64,000 bases of DNA. Source: Eledone cirrhosa (lineage: Eukaryota; Mollusca; Cephalopoda; Octopoda; Eledonidae). Under the pieces are notes generated by a model, which saw nothing but the letters and a program-made list of their open reading frames with translations, made no database searches and was not told where the DNA came from. The number at the start of each line of letters is the position of its first letter. Position 1 is the stretch's first letter. Of this stretch, positions 37,189-49,429 are shown piece after piece. The position numbers and the translations under genes were made by a program. The stretch lies in the NCBI GenBank assembly GCA_964016885.1, contig OZ024743.1, forward strand, positions 120,693,447 through 120,757,446, read 5' to 3'.

Positions 37189-37595
37189 CATAACAAAGCA
37201 AAACTGATGTAATGCACATTATACCAGTTCTTGCCACAACTGCTTAACTAATGTGAACAGATTTAGCCACGCCATTTCCGCCACTCTTACCGGCCTTTCG
37301 TGAAATTTATTGCATGTTAGCACATCTTTTGTAGCATTATCGTTCTCTCCAAGTGGCCTTTGAAGAAGTTGCCGAGAGTTTGTTTCGAGAGGAAAAGCTC
37401 GAACGTCAAATCTTTCAGTCGTGACCTCAAAACCGCATCCTCTATCATTACGAGGAGCTTTTCTTTGTCTTAAACACGAGCTTTCTTCTTATTAGAATTG
37501 GGTAATAGTTTTATTAATGTATAGTGTTTATTAATGTATAGTGTTGATTAAAACCGCTTGTTCATATGTTAATGTCGTGTTTCCTTTCATTCCAG

Positions 37596-37807
37596 TATCA
37601 GCCGCTTTCAGTCATAACCTGCCTGTCTCTGAGGAGAAGCTCCTGGTGAAGCGCCTGCTAGATCGGTATGCCCGACTAGGAAAGATAGGCAGGCCCGTGC
37701 TCAACACATCGGAGACCGTCACCGTCAACTTTGACCTCAGCCTCATTCAGATTGTCGATGTAGATGAAAAAAATCAAGTACTAGTGACAAATATCTGGTA
37801 TAACTAT
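37596..37807 (+). CDS. Nicotinic acetylcholine receptor alpha-type subunit, first visible exon
   Basis: A 212-bp exon of a ligand-gated cation channel subunit (Cys-loop family) of the plasma membrane. It starts after a pyrimidine-rich acceptor ending CAG-like TCCAG at 37591-37595, two bases into a codon, and ends in phase 0 at TAT before GTAAGT (37808). The encoded residues (about 70) form the N-terminal helix and first strands of the extracellular ligand-binding domain: EEKLLVKRLLDRYARLG, the FDLSLIQIVDVDEKNQ block and VTNIWYNY are typical of alpha7/alpha9/10-like subunits. A sequon NTS lies at about residue 36 of the visible protein. No start codon belongs to this exon: the signal peptide must be on an upstream exon that I could not find. 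Confidence 0.95.
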
Positions 37808-38174
37808 GTAAGTATTTGCAAGAAAATATTTCTTGATTCTAATCCTGAATATAATATTATTTGATTGTGTAAAATCATATAATGATACAATAAACATAAT
37901 ACAATTTTAGTAGTTTCCTATCTTAATTTAGATGTAAAATTAAAGAGAAAAATAACAAAATAACAAATTGATTTGTAATTTAAATACGACGCATGTTGGA
38001 TTTCGGACTAAAGAAAATTACATAACTATCATTAGTAAATAAAGATATTCAATAGCATAATATAATGTATGAGCTATGAATAAAGCAAATAGTAAGACTG
38101 ATTGCTATAGCATAGTGTTAGTTAAGCATGAGTATATAACTTCAATAAAATGTCAATATTGAGATGCATGCATA

Positions 38175-38498
38175 ATCCCGTAGCTCCCGAGGGAGTCATT
38201 GGGGTGCCGTGTTGACATAATGTTTTGGGGACATTTTAAAACCTGGTGGAACCCATCTCATATCCAGCTCAGAATACAGCAGGTTCCTTCCAGAGAAGGA
38301 TAGAGAGAGGGTGAGAGAATAGAAGTGAGAAATAGATATAGAGGAAGAATCTACTCCAGTACTAGACTGGTATATTTTTATCGACCTCGAAAGGATGAAA
38401 TGCAAAGGTGACCACGGTTGAATTTGAACTCAGAGAGCTAGAATGAATACAGCAAAACATTCTATCTGACGTTCTAATGATGCTGAGAATTCGCCGCC
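38175..38498 (-). mobile_element. SINE family 2, long form
   Basis: On the minus strand: CATTAGAACGTCAGATAGAA, B box GAGTTCAAATTCAACCG, the body CCTTTCGAGGTCGATAAAAA, then a long 3' half with GATGGGTTCCACCAGG and GACTCCCTCGGGAGC. Same block order as the copy at 6331-6670. It lies in the receptor intron, antisense to the gene. Confidence 0.78.
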
Positions 38499-39338
38499 TT
38501 TTATATATGGACATATAGAGACTTTAAGGTTAACCTAAAGTAAAATATATTGTCATTTTCCAATTTTCCGGCAACAAAAGGAGATAAATCTCGACATGGT
38601 CTTAGATTTTAACGTTTTATATTAATAGTAATTTAAACAAAACAAAGAAACGCCTATTCAATTGAAATCTTTATTTCAAGAGAACTTTCAATGTATTGTG
38701 ATAACGTAGAGAAATCAATTCATTTAATAAAATCAGGAATATTTAGAAGAGATAATAGAGACTTGTAGCTTCATGAAATAAAGCATTTTTGGACAAAACG
38801 CATATTTACCGTTTTGTTGTAAAGTCTAGCAGTCGTTAAACAAACTGTAACACTCGAACTAATTGTGATAACAATTATTGGAAAGCAAAATCGAATCACA
38901 AATGTCTGTCTGTATTTTTGTTTTTAGGACATACAACCACATAACATCTTGCTATGCCTGGTTAGAGAATTTTCTGAAAAGCGATATCTGATATTATATA
39001 AAGATATGTGATTCCAGTGCTCGCAGTTAGTTATTCTATATGTAATTAATGAGGCGTAGTTAACATCTATTTTGACAATGATATATCACCACAAAACGTA
39101 CTTCTAAAATTGAAAAGAAAAGTGTTCATTTTCACTCATTTCACATTAATCATGAAATATTGTTGAAAAATGTACATCTTTGTAATATTAATTGTGTTGA
39201 AAATTATTAGTGGTCTAAAGTAAACGTGTCCAAATTGCATAACTTCAAAAATTTATAATAGAGGTTTATAGACATATGTATTTCTAACTTTATTGATTTT
39301 AGCTGATTTAAAATGTAAAAACATAACTTTGAAAGTTA

Positions 39339-39339
<1 letters not shown>

Positions 39340-39405
<66 letters not shown>
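39340..39405. repeat. (TA)n microsatellite
   Basis: About 30 TA units inside the receptor intron. Confidence 0.97.
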
Positions 39406-39407
<2 letters not shown>

Positions 39408-39725
39408 TGCATGAGTATATATATATGTAAATGTAAATATGTATATAAAACCAACAAAGAAACAAAACAGGACTTAAATATAGTGTTCATCCCATTATTT
39501 CTTCCCCTCAAAAGGCTTAAAATATATGTTTTAATTATATTAATATACAACTCTACACATTAAACCTGTCTCTAATACAGTTTATTTCATATTCCAACTG
39601 TTGTATCATCGAGGTTTTGAAACCATGGCTGGGGCATTATATAATTAAAACTTGGCTTCTTTTAGCCATTTTGACTTATATTCTACCCAAAGAGTGATTT
39701 GATCTTACATTTAATAATTCAATAT

Positions 39726-39956
<231 letters not shown>

Positions 39957-40092
39957 TATATGTGTGTATTTAAAATTGAGTGACACAACTTCAAGTGATT
40001 AGCAATTTTTGGACACCCTAATCAATGAAACAATTGTTAATACTGTAAATAAAACCCTTTTTGTACTGTTGACCATGTTATTCTTCACTCTT

Positions 40093-40124
<32 letters not shown>

Positions 40125-40292
40125 CGTGTGTGTGCGTATGTGTGAGTGTGTGTGTATTTATTATACGTACAAATTAAAGGTTAAGCAAGGAATTGGTGCT
40201 TTCACTCTATTATGGGATCTTCTGATCTTCTCTCATTGTTTCAGAAGTTGCCGTAAAAGGGTGAAAGCAGCGATTTATTGCTTGAACGTCAA

Positions 40293-40321
40293 TCTGTCCA
40301 TATAATAAATATTTGCTCTAT

Positions 40322-40385
<64 letters not shown>

Positions 40386-40413
40386 ATAGAGCAAATATTT
40401 ATTATATGAACAG

Positions 40414-40414
<1 letters not shown>
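40293..40414. repeat. 122-bp palindrome centred on (TA)n
   Basis: TCTGTCCATATAATAAATAT with TTGCTCTATGG on the left is mirrored as its complement on the right with one mismatch. The middle is uninterrupted TA, so the full 122 bp can fold on itself. It sits in the receptor intron. Confidence 0.88.
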
Positions 40415-40460
<46 letters not shown>

Positions 40461-40464
<4 letters not shown>

Positions 40465-40839
40465 ATTAAATAAAGGGAAAACTATATTTATAAAACCATA
40501 TCTATTTCATTATATATATTTCGGGGATATCATATTAACAATATGTTATGCCTTCATCAGACAAAATACAATATAAACAGTTTTATAGATAAATATATTC
40601 GACATACCGTAATAAACATCAACTTCATTTGAAGAGGTTTACTCTAGCAGTCTTTACTCTAATCTCTTCAAATGAAGTTGATGTTTATTACGGTATGTCG
40701 AATATATTTATCTATAAAACTGTTTATATTGTATTTTGTCTGATGAAGGCATAACATATTGTTAATATGATATCCCCGAAATATATATAATGAAATAGAT
40801 ATGGTTTTATAAATATAGTTTTCCATTTATTTAATATTG
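40461..40839. repeat. Foldback element, 176-bp arms, 27-nt loop
   Basis: Left arm 40461-40636 and right arm 40664-40839 are reverse complements with very few differences (outer end CAATATTAAATAAA, inner end TTCATTTGAAGAG). The right arm contains CTGATGA, then a long imperfect hairpin around AATATG, then CCCCGAAAT. The element ends 345 bp before the 110-bp receptor exon. Non-coding. Confidence 0.9.
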
Positions 40840-40925
40840 TAAATATACTCCAAATATTTGTCGAGTGCTTTTATATCAGTTATAAATATTTACTAGTTGT
40901 AACCCAACAATTTTAAATATAACTT

Positions 40926-40929
<4 letters not shown>

Positions 40930-40978
<49 letters not shown>

Positions 40979-41024
40979 CGAGCCCTATTCGGATTTTAGT
41001 CCTCACATTTATTATTACTATCAT

Positions 41025-41062
<38 letters not shown>

Positions 41063-41130
41063 GGTTTGGGTGTGTGTGTGGGTGTGTGTGTGCGTGCGTG
41101 CGTGCGTGCGTGTGTGTGTGTGTGTACTGC
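40930..41130. repeat. (TA)n and (TG)n microsatellites before the receptor exon
   Basis: TA tract 40930-40975, TA at 41025-41045, then GT/GC alternating sequence to 41125, ending about 55 bp upstream of the exon's acceptor. Confidence 0.95.
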
Positions 41131-41183
41131 AGTTCTGTATATATTTGTCTTTAACTGATGATTCTTTAAACAAAATTTGGCAG

Positions 41184-41293
41184 GTTTGGACAGACCATCT
41201 TTTGAAATGGGATCCAGTAGAACATGGCAATATTTCAAACATCCGCGTTCCATCTGACAGAATCTGGCTACCCGACATCTTATTATACAACTT
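41184..41293 (+). CDS. Nicotinic receptor alpha-type subunit, second visible exon (110 bp)
   Basis: The acceptor TTTGGCAG precedes 41184 and the donor GTAAGT follows 41293. The exon starts in phase 0 and ends after two bases of a codon. It encodes VWTDHLLKWDPVEHGN, a sequon NIS, and IWLPDILLYN. These are binding loop D (Trp in VWTDH, equivalent to Trp55) and loop A (Tyr in LLYN, equivalent to Tyr93). The 110-bp length equals that of the corresponding vertebrate nicotinic receptor exon, showing a conserved gene structure. Two palindromes and a long TG tract lie directly upstream in the intron. Confidence 0.96.
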
Positions 41294-42381
41294 GTAAGTG
41301 TTAATATATTTTGTATTTGCATATATTTGATTAGTTCAATTGTAAATATAAAAGTAATTATACTTTCCGTAATATATATTTATATATAAACATTTAAAGG
41401 GGATGAATGTTTGGAAAGAAAAAACATCAGATGAAATAAATTGACATATGTGTCGCTCAAATTAGGTGCTTATAGATTTATCAAAGTTAACATCGCTTAT
41501 AATCTCCTAGTATATAATTGTTCCTAAAGACGTTGAGTTTGCTCCCTGGCAAAATGAGCTTTTTTGCACAACATTTCTTGTAAACAATTCTTGATTAATA
41601 CTGCATTAAGGAAAATCCGGGATCCAAGAAAACTGGTGATGGTCTTCACAGCAGCAACTTCTGAAGTCAACAAATGTATGATCGAACCAATTTGTCTTCC
41701 TAACTGTCTATGAGAATACATATATCAATCAATATATATTATTTCAAATGAGATAACAGAACACAGAGAAATACATGCACATACATAAACTATATTAAAA
41801 TAATATTACAATGTCATGAGACAGATAAAATAAAAGCTGCCCAAACATTTTTATCATTGGCCTTTTGCTGAATTATGGTGAATTTTACATTAAGCTCTCT
41901 TGTGACCATTCTTTGGAATGTGGTATTCGGTCTTTGACTCTTGCGGCGACCTCCTGATAGTTGATATAGCACCATGGAAGTTACTAATATGATGCCGGAT
42001 TTGATGACCAATCCATGTCAATCGCCGATGATTTCGAACCTTAGCATATATATGTAACTGGTTTGTGCGTGTGAACATTTCTGCATTTGTTATGCGTTTT
42101 TGGTATGTTACGCCACAGATGATGCATAGATAATTTGTGTGAAATATGTTCACTGCACGTTTTTGTTTTTGCGTATGCACGATTCATGTCTCGCAGCCAT
42201 AAAGAAACACTGGCAGACATGGTGTATTATACATCCGTAACTTCAGATGTAATCTCACTGGTGAGAGCATTAGCTTATAGGTTTAATGCTCCTCATAGGA
42301 GAGCATTAGCCTATAAGGCAATCAATTGCCTTCAACAGATTTGGAAAGCGAGCATTAGTATTCATATATATATATATATAA

Positions 42382-42651
42382 GATAACAGGAGGCTGGACT
42401 GGTGTAAATCCTTGAAAGGTTTATTATACTATGATCATTTCCGAGGGCGGCCGACTGAGGTAGAAGCTGCTAAATAGTCGGTCATCCTCTTGTCTCTGAT
42501 TTACAGCCCCATGGATTTTATCTGTTATATTCGTTTGTTATATTTTGAATATCTGATGATATCACCGGCTTCATACTGAACCCGGTCATTGAAATGATCA
42601 TAGTATAATAAACCTTTCAAGGATTTACACCAGTCCAGCCTCCTGTTACCT
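42382..42651. repeat. Foldback element with branched loop
   Basis: Arms of about 60 bp (42382-42441 and 42591-42651: ACAGGAGGCTGGACTGGTGT ... ATGATCATTTC) are inverted. In the loop, CCGACT (42449) pairs with AGTCGG (42475), and CTGATGA (42553) is followed by a stem ACCGG/CCGGT and then GAAA at the start of the right arm, giving a predicted three-way junction. Flanked by TA on the left. Intronic, in the receptor gene. Confidence 0.85.
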
Positions 42652-42805
42652 TATAATAATTAACTCCATACTGGCACCACCAACTACACAAACGAAGACG
42701 GGTAAGTTGCATTACGTTGAGTGCTCTCCATAATATTACATCGAGATTGACCATACGGAATGACCAGTTCTATCCAGTGGTGAACCAACAAACCTAAATA
42801 AATAT

Positions 42806-42806
<1 letters not shown>

Positions 42807-42892
<86 letters not shown>
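42807..42892. repeat. (TA)n microsatellite
   Basis: About 35-40 TA units in the receptor intron. Confidence 0.97.
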
Positions 42893-42895
<3 letters not shown>

Positions 42896-44076
42896 ATAAG
42901 AATATTTATATTTTTATATGTTTGATATAACTATACATATGTAGGGTAGTACTAAGTACTAACCGATTAGCGGTATTACAAAAGGCTCAATGCAAATTTT
43001 CAAGTCTTTTACAGAGTCGAGATACAAAGTGTTAAAACGATCAAATTTTAGTTTAGAACATTTATTTGCTGACAATTGTTTCTTCCAGAGGGGAGTCTGG
43101 ATTCATCGGAGCTTAAGGAATGTCGAACCATGTAACTAAAATCTTAGTCAATTAGGGTACATAATTGTTATTAGTGTCAAAGGCATCATGTGGAGAGTCA
43201 GGAGTTAAAAAGATGTTCTGCTTGAAAGAACACAATTACAGGCAGCGCTGGTTGGAAGTGTAATAGGTATAAGTAAAAAGCACAAGAAAAACAAAAAAAT
43301 CACAAGCAAAAAAATCACAAGCTGAAAAAAACACAGGCAAAAAGTTATAAGCAAGGAAAATTGGTGTACAATCCAGGAGTCAATACAGTCAATACAGTCA
43401 ATGAGGAAAGAGTTATAATGCAGTTGAAATAAACATATTTTGTGTGGGGTGTTAAAGGATGTTATAATTGTTATACATGTTTAAGACAGTTTCCAATTTG
43501 TTAGAGAGACATGTGGTGACAATGTAGGTATTTGTTATGTAAGGTGTAGTGTAAAGCACGTGATAGAGTTGGGTATATGATTTTCATTTAAGTGTTATTG
43601 TGTTGTAGTTCGTATGTATGTCTATGTGTTGTTTGTTACTCACAGCTATTAACGATGTTAAGGCAGACGTATGTGGACAATGGCAAGTAACGGAACTGCT
43701 AGAAAAAGCAGTCAGATTCAGCCAAATTTTATTCTCAAACATAATAAAGTAATTAACAAATTAATTGAAGATATATATATGAGGATGCCCAACGAATACC
43801 AGTTTTGTTCAATGAAGGGATTAATAAAAAACAATTTATCAGAGCATAATAAAATTTGAGAAAAGTAAAAAAAGATAAGAAAAAAATGTCTGAATTTGTT
43901 AATTAAAAGAAAATCAAACTTTAATGCTGGAGTTTTATACACCACATCATCAGCGTCATGTGACTTGGCTAACGGGTAAGCACCTTAATTTGATTGATGT
44001 TCATTTGTAAACTGAAGTAAAAGAAAAAGTATCTTTTTATAAAGAATTATCAATAAATATCATTTTCTAATTGCAG

Positions 44077-44528
44077 TGCTGATACTCGTTTGAAAGAACA
44101 ACGGGAGGCTTTGGTCGTGGTTAACTATACTGGCGGTACTCTTTGGATGCCTCAAGCGATTCTTAAAAGCTCTTGTTTCTTCGACATCACCTTTTTTCCG
44201 TTTGACGATCAAGAGTGTAAACTCAAATTTGGTTCGTGGACATATGACGGATTCAAGGTGGACGTGGTGTTTCGCTCTGCTCCGAAAATGGATTTAAACG
44301 ATTATATGTTAAGTAATGAGTGGGACATCATGGAAAATGTCGCCGTGAGGAATGTGCGAAAGTATGCGTGTTGCCCAGAACCCTACCCCGATTTAACTTT
44401 TCGACTTCGACTACGAAGAAAAGTAGCTTTTTACAGTTTTATCCTCATCCTCCCCTGTGCTCTTTTATCTTTATTAACGTTGGTTATCTTCTGGGTCCCA
44501 CCGGAATCTCCAGCAAAACTTCAGTTAG
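44077..44528 (+). CDS. Nicotinic receptor alpha-type subunit, third visible exon
   Basis: A 452-bp exon between AATTGCAG and GTAAGT (44529), ending one base into a Gly codon. It encodes ADTRLKEQREALVVVNYTGG (sequon NYT), the Cys-loop CFFDITFFPFDDQEC (two Cys with the canonical 13 residues between), binding loop B GSWTYDG, loop C YACCPEPYPD with the paired cysteines that define alpha subunits, and the first membrane helix (FYSFILILPCALLSLL...IFW) followed by PPESPAKLQLG. All principal-face aromatic residues are kept, so it should be able to bind acetylcholine-like ligands. TM2, TM3, the cytoplasmic loop and TM4 are absent and must lie on later exons. Best described as alpha7/alpha9/10-like; I do not assign a named gene. 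Confidence 0.97.
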
Positions 44529-46680
44529 GTAAGTAGAATTTCATTATTACTGCGTTTCAAGTTTGTTTAAGTTCTTTCTGTACAGAGATGTTGCTGAAAC
44601 ACATCTAAAATATATGTAAACTTATTTAATTGGTTTTTAATGAAATGTTAAATAATTCACATGTGCAACATCTCATATAAAGGGAGATAATTGTTTTTTT
44701 TATAAATGTGTATCTTATGAAAACGTAAAAATTAATGCAGTTAACATTTACATAAACATTAAACATTTTGGACCCTGTCGACTGCATTTCCATTAATAAA
44801 TCTTTTTTTTCTAATTTACTGCTTGCATTCATACACCATTAACCGTACCAAAATCAGTCATGTTAGCAAAAACGACTATGTATTCTTTCGCATAATATAT
44901 ATTAAATCCTAATTTTATTTTGCTATTAAAAGAAAAGTATCAAAAACTTTAATTGAATAACTAGAGAATGTTGCAGCAGTAAGGAAGCGATAAAAGCAAA
45001 GTTTCTATTATATACGCCTTGGCAAGGCGGAAACTCGTGGTCAGTTATTATAGATCATAGGGCAAGCAAGATAAATTCATGAAATTTTAAATTGAACCAA
45101 GACCGGTATCAACCCTAAACAAACCCCAGGTTGTGAATAGTATGAAAAGCTAATGAGATGTAAAATTATTCGACTACTTCAATTTCCGTGTGAAGCAATA
45201 TACACTGCAAACTGCGTTCGTTTAGAAGGAATATGCTGCTATACTTTGTTAAACAACTCTTACAATTGCACAGCAAGAAGTAGTATTGACAGTTCAGTAG
45301 ATATTGTTCTCGAAAATCAGAAATACAAGCATCTAAAAACAAAGCTTATGGAGATAGTAGCTATTAGCATTTATATATCATTTGCAATATTTCATTGGTG
45401 TAGTTCTATGTTCTATGTAATTATTGCCTATAACGTTGGATCTCTATCATATCCTGAACTGAACTTAAAAGTAGCGCTTTCTATTTCCGGTTGCAGCTTA
45501 AACATAAACATATAGAAGCAAGTATATTTTTACGAATATATTATTAAAGATTGTACATTGGTAAACAGCAAATGAAGCGTGTGGACCCTTTACACAGACA
45601 CTTGATATGTTGGATTTGCGGTCAAATCTCTCACTTAAACTATCGCCATTGTCTTGGATGGACATATTTGTTTACGTATTTCTGTACAAAAAAGGCAGGA
45701 TGTCATGCCAAGTATATCTTTGATCATAGATATGACGGACCGCGTTTAACCTAGAGCTAAGCAAGAAAGGAAAAATGAAAATTGAAACCATTGATTAGAA
45801 AGGATCAAATATGTACTAAGATGTCATTTATATCTGGTAGAATTAGTTACAGTGTCTGTTATGTCTTGACAATTATACCATACTAGAAAGTCGCTGATGT
45901 AAAGATTCGTATGAAACAATAGTCTCAATATTTATCAACATCTAATGCTTATATGATCTAATAAAGGAAATTCTACAAGAATACGTTCCCTGCTATAATT
46001 GTAAGACACATTTCTCTTAAATCCATATATATCTCTGAAACACGATGCTTGTTGACTGGAAAAGTATATATGAATGAATATATATTTGATATATATTTAT
46101 ATAGAATTGATTTTCCCATCAAATAGCAAGCGATGTAATGCTAGGAATGATAAAAACCTAAACTATATGATAGGAAACCCATGAATATTCTCTTTCCAAC
46201 AATTCATTAGCTGCAGACAGTCCAAACGAATGACTTATACATCCTCCAAATTAATTAATACATTAAAAATAGTGAATAGTTTCCATCGTCTATTATGTTT
46301 CGTCAAATCAATATATCACCCTTGATTCGACCAACGCTTCTCGTAGTGAAATATTTCACTATATTAAAAATTACTCAACTGAGAGATTAATGCATATTTA
46401 ACATTTCCTACACTTGTGAAAAAAGAAATGAAGATTACACTTGTAGAACACGTCAAAGCTTTAATCAGAAGCCATTCAACAATTTCAGGAATTGTAGAAT
46501 ATGGTGTTATCTACAATGGAATGTACACGTCATATGAGAAAACCAATATTTTAAAAATGAATCAATAGAACTAAAATACATATAGCTTTTCTGTGTTTAC
46601 TAAATTTTACTAATTTCTGTATCACCCAAGGTTTCCATTGTAATATGAAGATAGGGCTAAGCTAATATTAGGAATAATGG
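44529..46680 (+). other. Start of a long intron (continues to the window end)
   Basis: The donor GTAAGT is at 44529. No TM2 exon is seen to the right edge, which implies an intron of at least 19 kb if the gene is intact. Two modest open frames (45153-45515 and 45551-45754) show no family I know and no splice or codon support. Confidence 0.7.
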
Positions 46681-46820
46681 CATGAATAATAATAATAATA
46701 ATAAAATATGCACTTCAGTTTATGGCTTCTGTCTGAGTTTTTTATAATTCAGTTCCGGAAATTCTCTAATCAGATTTCAAAGTTAGTGAGATCCAAGCAT
46801 TCATAATACATTAAAATAAA

Positions 46821-47972
46821 TTGAACATAATAATAATAATAGTAATAATAATGATAATAATGATAATAATAGTAATAATAATGATTTCTTTATTGGCCAC
46901 AAGGGCTGACACCAAAAAAACATTACAGACGGCACAGGACGGTACAGGACGTTACGATGTGGGTTTTGTGCGTGTAAATATTTTTTATTATTTATATCAG
47001 AAAAGAAAACAAAGACATAGAAACATATATATAAACAATAAAATTGAAAATTGAAACAATGAAAAATTCTCCAATAAGGGGGAAACCTCCGAGGGTTACT
47101 CGTGGTGAAAACCACACAAAAGACCACGGCCACCCTGACCACCAGGGCAAGCGCCCTCTCTCAATTTTTCCATCTCTCAAACTACAGACGTATATTCTCG
47201 CTACATTCACCCACCTTTCAACAAACTTTCTAGAAGGCAGCACTTGCCTCTCTACCCTGATTTCCCTCTTCAAGTGAAACTTGAAAAAGTTAATTAGGGA
47301 TTCGCTGAAGAGGAAAGTGTCTTCTTTAACCCTTTCAACCTTGTGCACCACACAATCCTTTTCGCCATGGCCACCAGGCACATGAAAACCGCCTGCCCTT
47401 CCCCGCCGAAGGAAGTCGGCGAGACCATCTGCACAATGGACTCAATCGATAAGCGGATCAGTCCTATATCCGACAGCAACTGTTCGACATAGCTCGACAA
47501 GTCAGCAATACTCGGGCACTGAACGAATGCGTGCACAACGGTTTCATCGCTCTGCGCCCATCTCGGACAGGCTCGGCTGACGGCACTTCCGTGCCTGTAG
47601 AGCTTATCTCGAACCGGCAACGCTCCCCGGTAGCACTGCCAGGCCAGAGATTTTTGGAAGTTATCGATAGGCCCTGGGCTGAAAGTTCTCCGGAAGAGAA
47701 CAAACAGCTGATCTTCTGCGACGCCCAGGATCTCTCCGAGAACGTCGTCGCTCTTCCCCCCACTAGTCCTCTATAGAACGCCGAGGTGCATGTTCCACTG
47801 GTGCCCAGCTGGCAGAGGGAAGTGAGCGCCTGGAGACATTCCAGTTTCCAAGCGCTATCCCTCGGTCTTTTTCTCACCCAGGACTGCAGCTACGTCAAGG
47901 AGACGAGCTGTGGGAAAACGTGCCTGGCGAATGGCGACCACACCTGTTCATGCTCAAGGAAGCACCAGAGAA
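46821..47972 (-). mobile_element. APE-type LINE (Tx1/L1-like), 5'-truncated copy
   Basis: The minus strand carries the C-terminal part of ORF2: KRPRDSAWKLECLQALTSL, LPVRDKLYRHGSAVSRACP with RW (a zf-RVT-like domain), ETVVHAFVQCPSIADL and GQAVFMCLVAMAKRIVW. Frameshifts separate the blocks. The 3' end reads CCCTTGTGGCCAATAAAGAA then ATC and (ATT)n at 46829-46883. The copy begins inside ORF2, a typical 5' truncation, next to a short (AAT)n tract. Confidence 0.88.
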
Positions 47973-47985
47973 TAATAATAATAAT

Positions 47986-48239
47986 AAGGATTTGGAACTG
48001 CCATGAAGTCAGAGTCGTCCCGATTGTCATAGGCGCACTAGGTACTATCTCAAATAGATTCCAAGGATGGTTAAAGAAAATTAGTCCAGCCCCGCTTTTT
48101 GGAACACTTCAAAAGGCATGCTTGCTGGGAACAGCAAGAACCCTCCGATACGTCCTGAATATCTGAGGGTGCAGGTAGCGGCTTGATATTCATTTCAACA
48201 AACTTTCCAGTGAAATAACATGAATGACTGAGACTCAAA

Positions 48240-48262
<23 letters not shown>
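47986..48262 (+). mobile_element. RLE-type retrotransposon, 3' fragment (subfamily D)
   Basis: The plus strand reads IWNCHEVRVVPIVIGALG, then PAPLFGTLQKACLLGTARTL and RYVLNI before a stop: the C-terminal end of the RLE family. The 3' UTR (GGTAGCGGCTTGATATTCAT ... GAGACTCAAAG) ends in (AAT)n at about 48240-48270. Preceded directly by (AAT)n. Confidence 0.85.
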
Positions 48263-48270
<8 letters not shown>

Positions 48271-48771
48271 TCTTCTGGAACTTTATCATCCAAACAGACC
48301 GAAAAATAGATGCAAATAGACCTGATATAATACTGAAGGACTTTAAAAAGAGGGTATGCCTGCTAATTGATATGTCCGTTCCAATAGACAAGAATGTATC
48401 TATAAAAACATTGAGCAAGTATAAGGACCTGGAGATAGAAATGTGGAAATTGAGAACTAAAACAATACCAGTGGTTGTAGGCGCTAAGGGGTCTAATGAT
48501 TACTTATCGCAAATCCCAGGAAACCTGCGTATAGGAGAAATACAAAAGATAGTACTAATGGGAACTGCCCACATACTAAGGAAGATCCTGTCAATATAAG
48601 TACATCACAAGTCTAAACACCTAAAAATGCATGTGTGTGTATGTATGTTCTTTCTTGAACATGGCGGACCTTGTTGTCTCTTGAGGTCACTGGTTGTGAC
48701 TTGGTGATAACTCGTATGAACATAAAGCAAGATAAATGCAATTGTAATAATAATAACAATAATAATAATGA
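48271..48771 (+). mobile_element. RLE-type retrotransposon, 3' fragment (subfamily C)
   Basis: Starts in the nuclease domain after (AAT)n: NRPDIILKDFKK-like sequence, VCLLIDMSVPIDKN, KLRTKTIPVVVGA, IQKIVLMGTAHILRKILSI then a stop. The 3' UTR (CTTGAACATGGCGGACCTTG ... AAAGCAAGATAAATGCAA) ends in (TAA)n at about 48746-48771. Nearly identical to the 3' end of the copy at 49430-51935. Confidence 0.9.
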
Positions 48772-49232
48772 TAAAGGTGCTATGGGATTTTATGACACAG
48801 ACGGACAAGAAATTAGAACACAATAGACCTGACCTGGTGGTTTTGGACAAGGAAAAAAGATCGTGTCTGATTGTAGATGTAGTCTGCCCATTTGACACGA
48901 GAGTGCAAGAAAAGGAGAGGGAGAAAATTAACCGATACCAGGACTTAAAGTAGGAGGTAAAAAGGATTTGGAACTGCCATGAAGTCAGAGTCGTCCCGAA
49001 TGTCATAGGCACACTAGGTACTATCTCAACGAGTTTCCAAGGAAGGTTAAAGAAGATAAGTCCAGCTCCGCTTTTTGGAACACTTCAAAATGCATGCTTG
49101 CAGGGAACAGCAAGAACCCTCCGATACGTCCTGAATATCTGAGGCTGCAGGTAGCGGCTTGATATTTATTTCAACAAACTTTCCAGTTAAATAACATCAA
49201 TTACTGAGACTCAAAGAATAATAATAATAATA
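48772..49232 (+). mobile_element. RLE-type retrotransposon, 3' fragment (subfamily D)
   Basis: Begins VLWDFMTQTDKKLEHNRPDL then VVLD and CLIVDVVCPFD (RPD...D nuclease core), a stop at the end of RYQDLK, then the same IWNCHEVRVVP ... LLGTARTL-like end and 3' UTR as 47986-48262, closing with (AAT)n at about 49217-49232. Confidence 0.88.
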
Positions 49233-49374
49233 ATTTTTCTTTTTTTAATTATAACCAATGCGCTGTATTAACTGGCTTACCAATACACACTGTGAATTTA
49301 TTTGCCCTAGTTGTCAGGAAGACACTCGGCATATATCTCAGAAACAATAATGAAAGAAAATAAAAATAATAATA

Positions 49375-49420
<46 letters not shown>

Positions 49421-49429
49421 GAATAATAA
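49233..49429 (+). mobile_element. RLE-type retrotransposon, 3' UTR fragment, and long (AAT)n
   Basis: AACTGGCTTACCAATACACA ... CTCGGCATATATCTCAGAAA is the same 3' UTR as at 59940-60060, the end of the copy at 57785-60066. So this is a very short truncated insertion of that subfamily. It ends in about 60 bp of (AAT)n (49366-49425). Confidence 0.82.

Larger units (their letters stand above)
41294..44076 (+). other. Intron of the nicotinic receptor gene (2783 bp)
   Basis: GTAAGT at the start, AATTGCAG at the end. It contains a foldback element, a (TA)n tract (42807-42892) and an A-rich short repeat near 43280-43345 (ATCACAAGC units). Confidence 0.9.

Noticed and set aside
40740..40800. A hammerhead ribozyme in the foldback right arm (CTGATGA ... 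CCCCGAAA)
   Set aside because: Stem II has several mismatches and I could not pair the sequence before CTGATGA with anything after the GAAA side to form stem I and a cleavage site. Kept only as a motif observation.
43280..43345. Short A-rich direct repeats (ATCACAAGC spaced by A runs), considered as a CRISPR-like array
   Set aside because: Units are irregular and 9-15 bp long without distinct spacers; this is simple-sequence drift in an intron of a eukaryotic gene.
45153..45754. Two open frames just after the receptor exon, considered as a TM2-TM4 exon
   Set aside because: The translations lack the TM2 pore sequence and the spacing of nicotinic receptors, the splice phase does not fit, and no acceptor precedes them.
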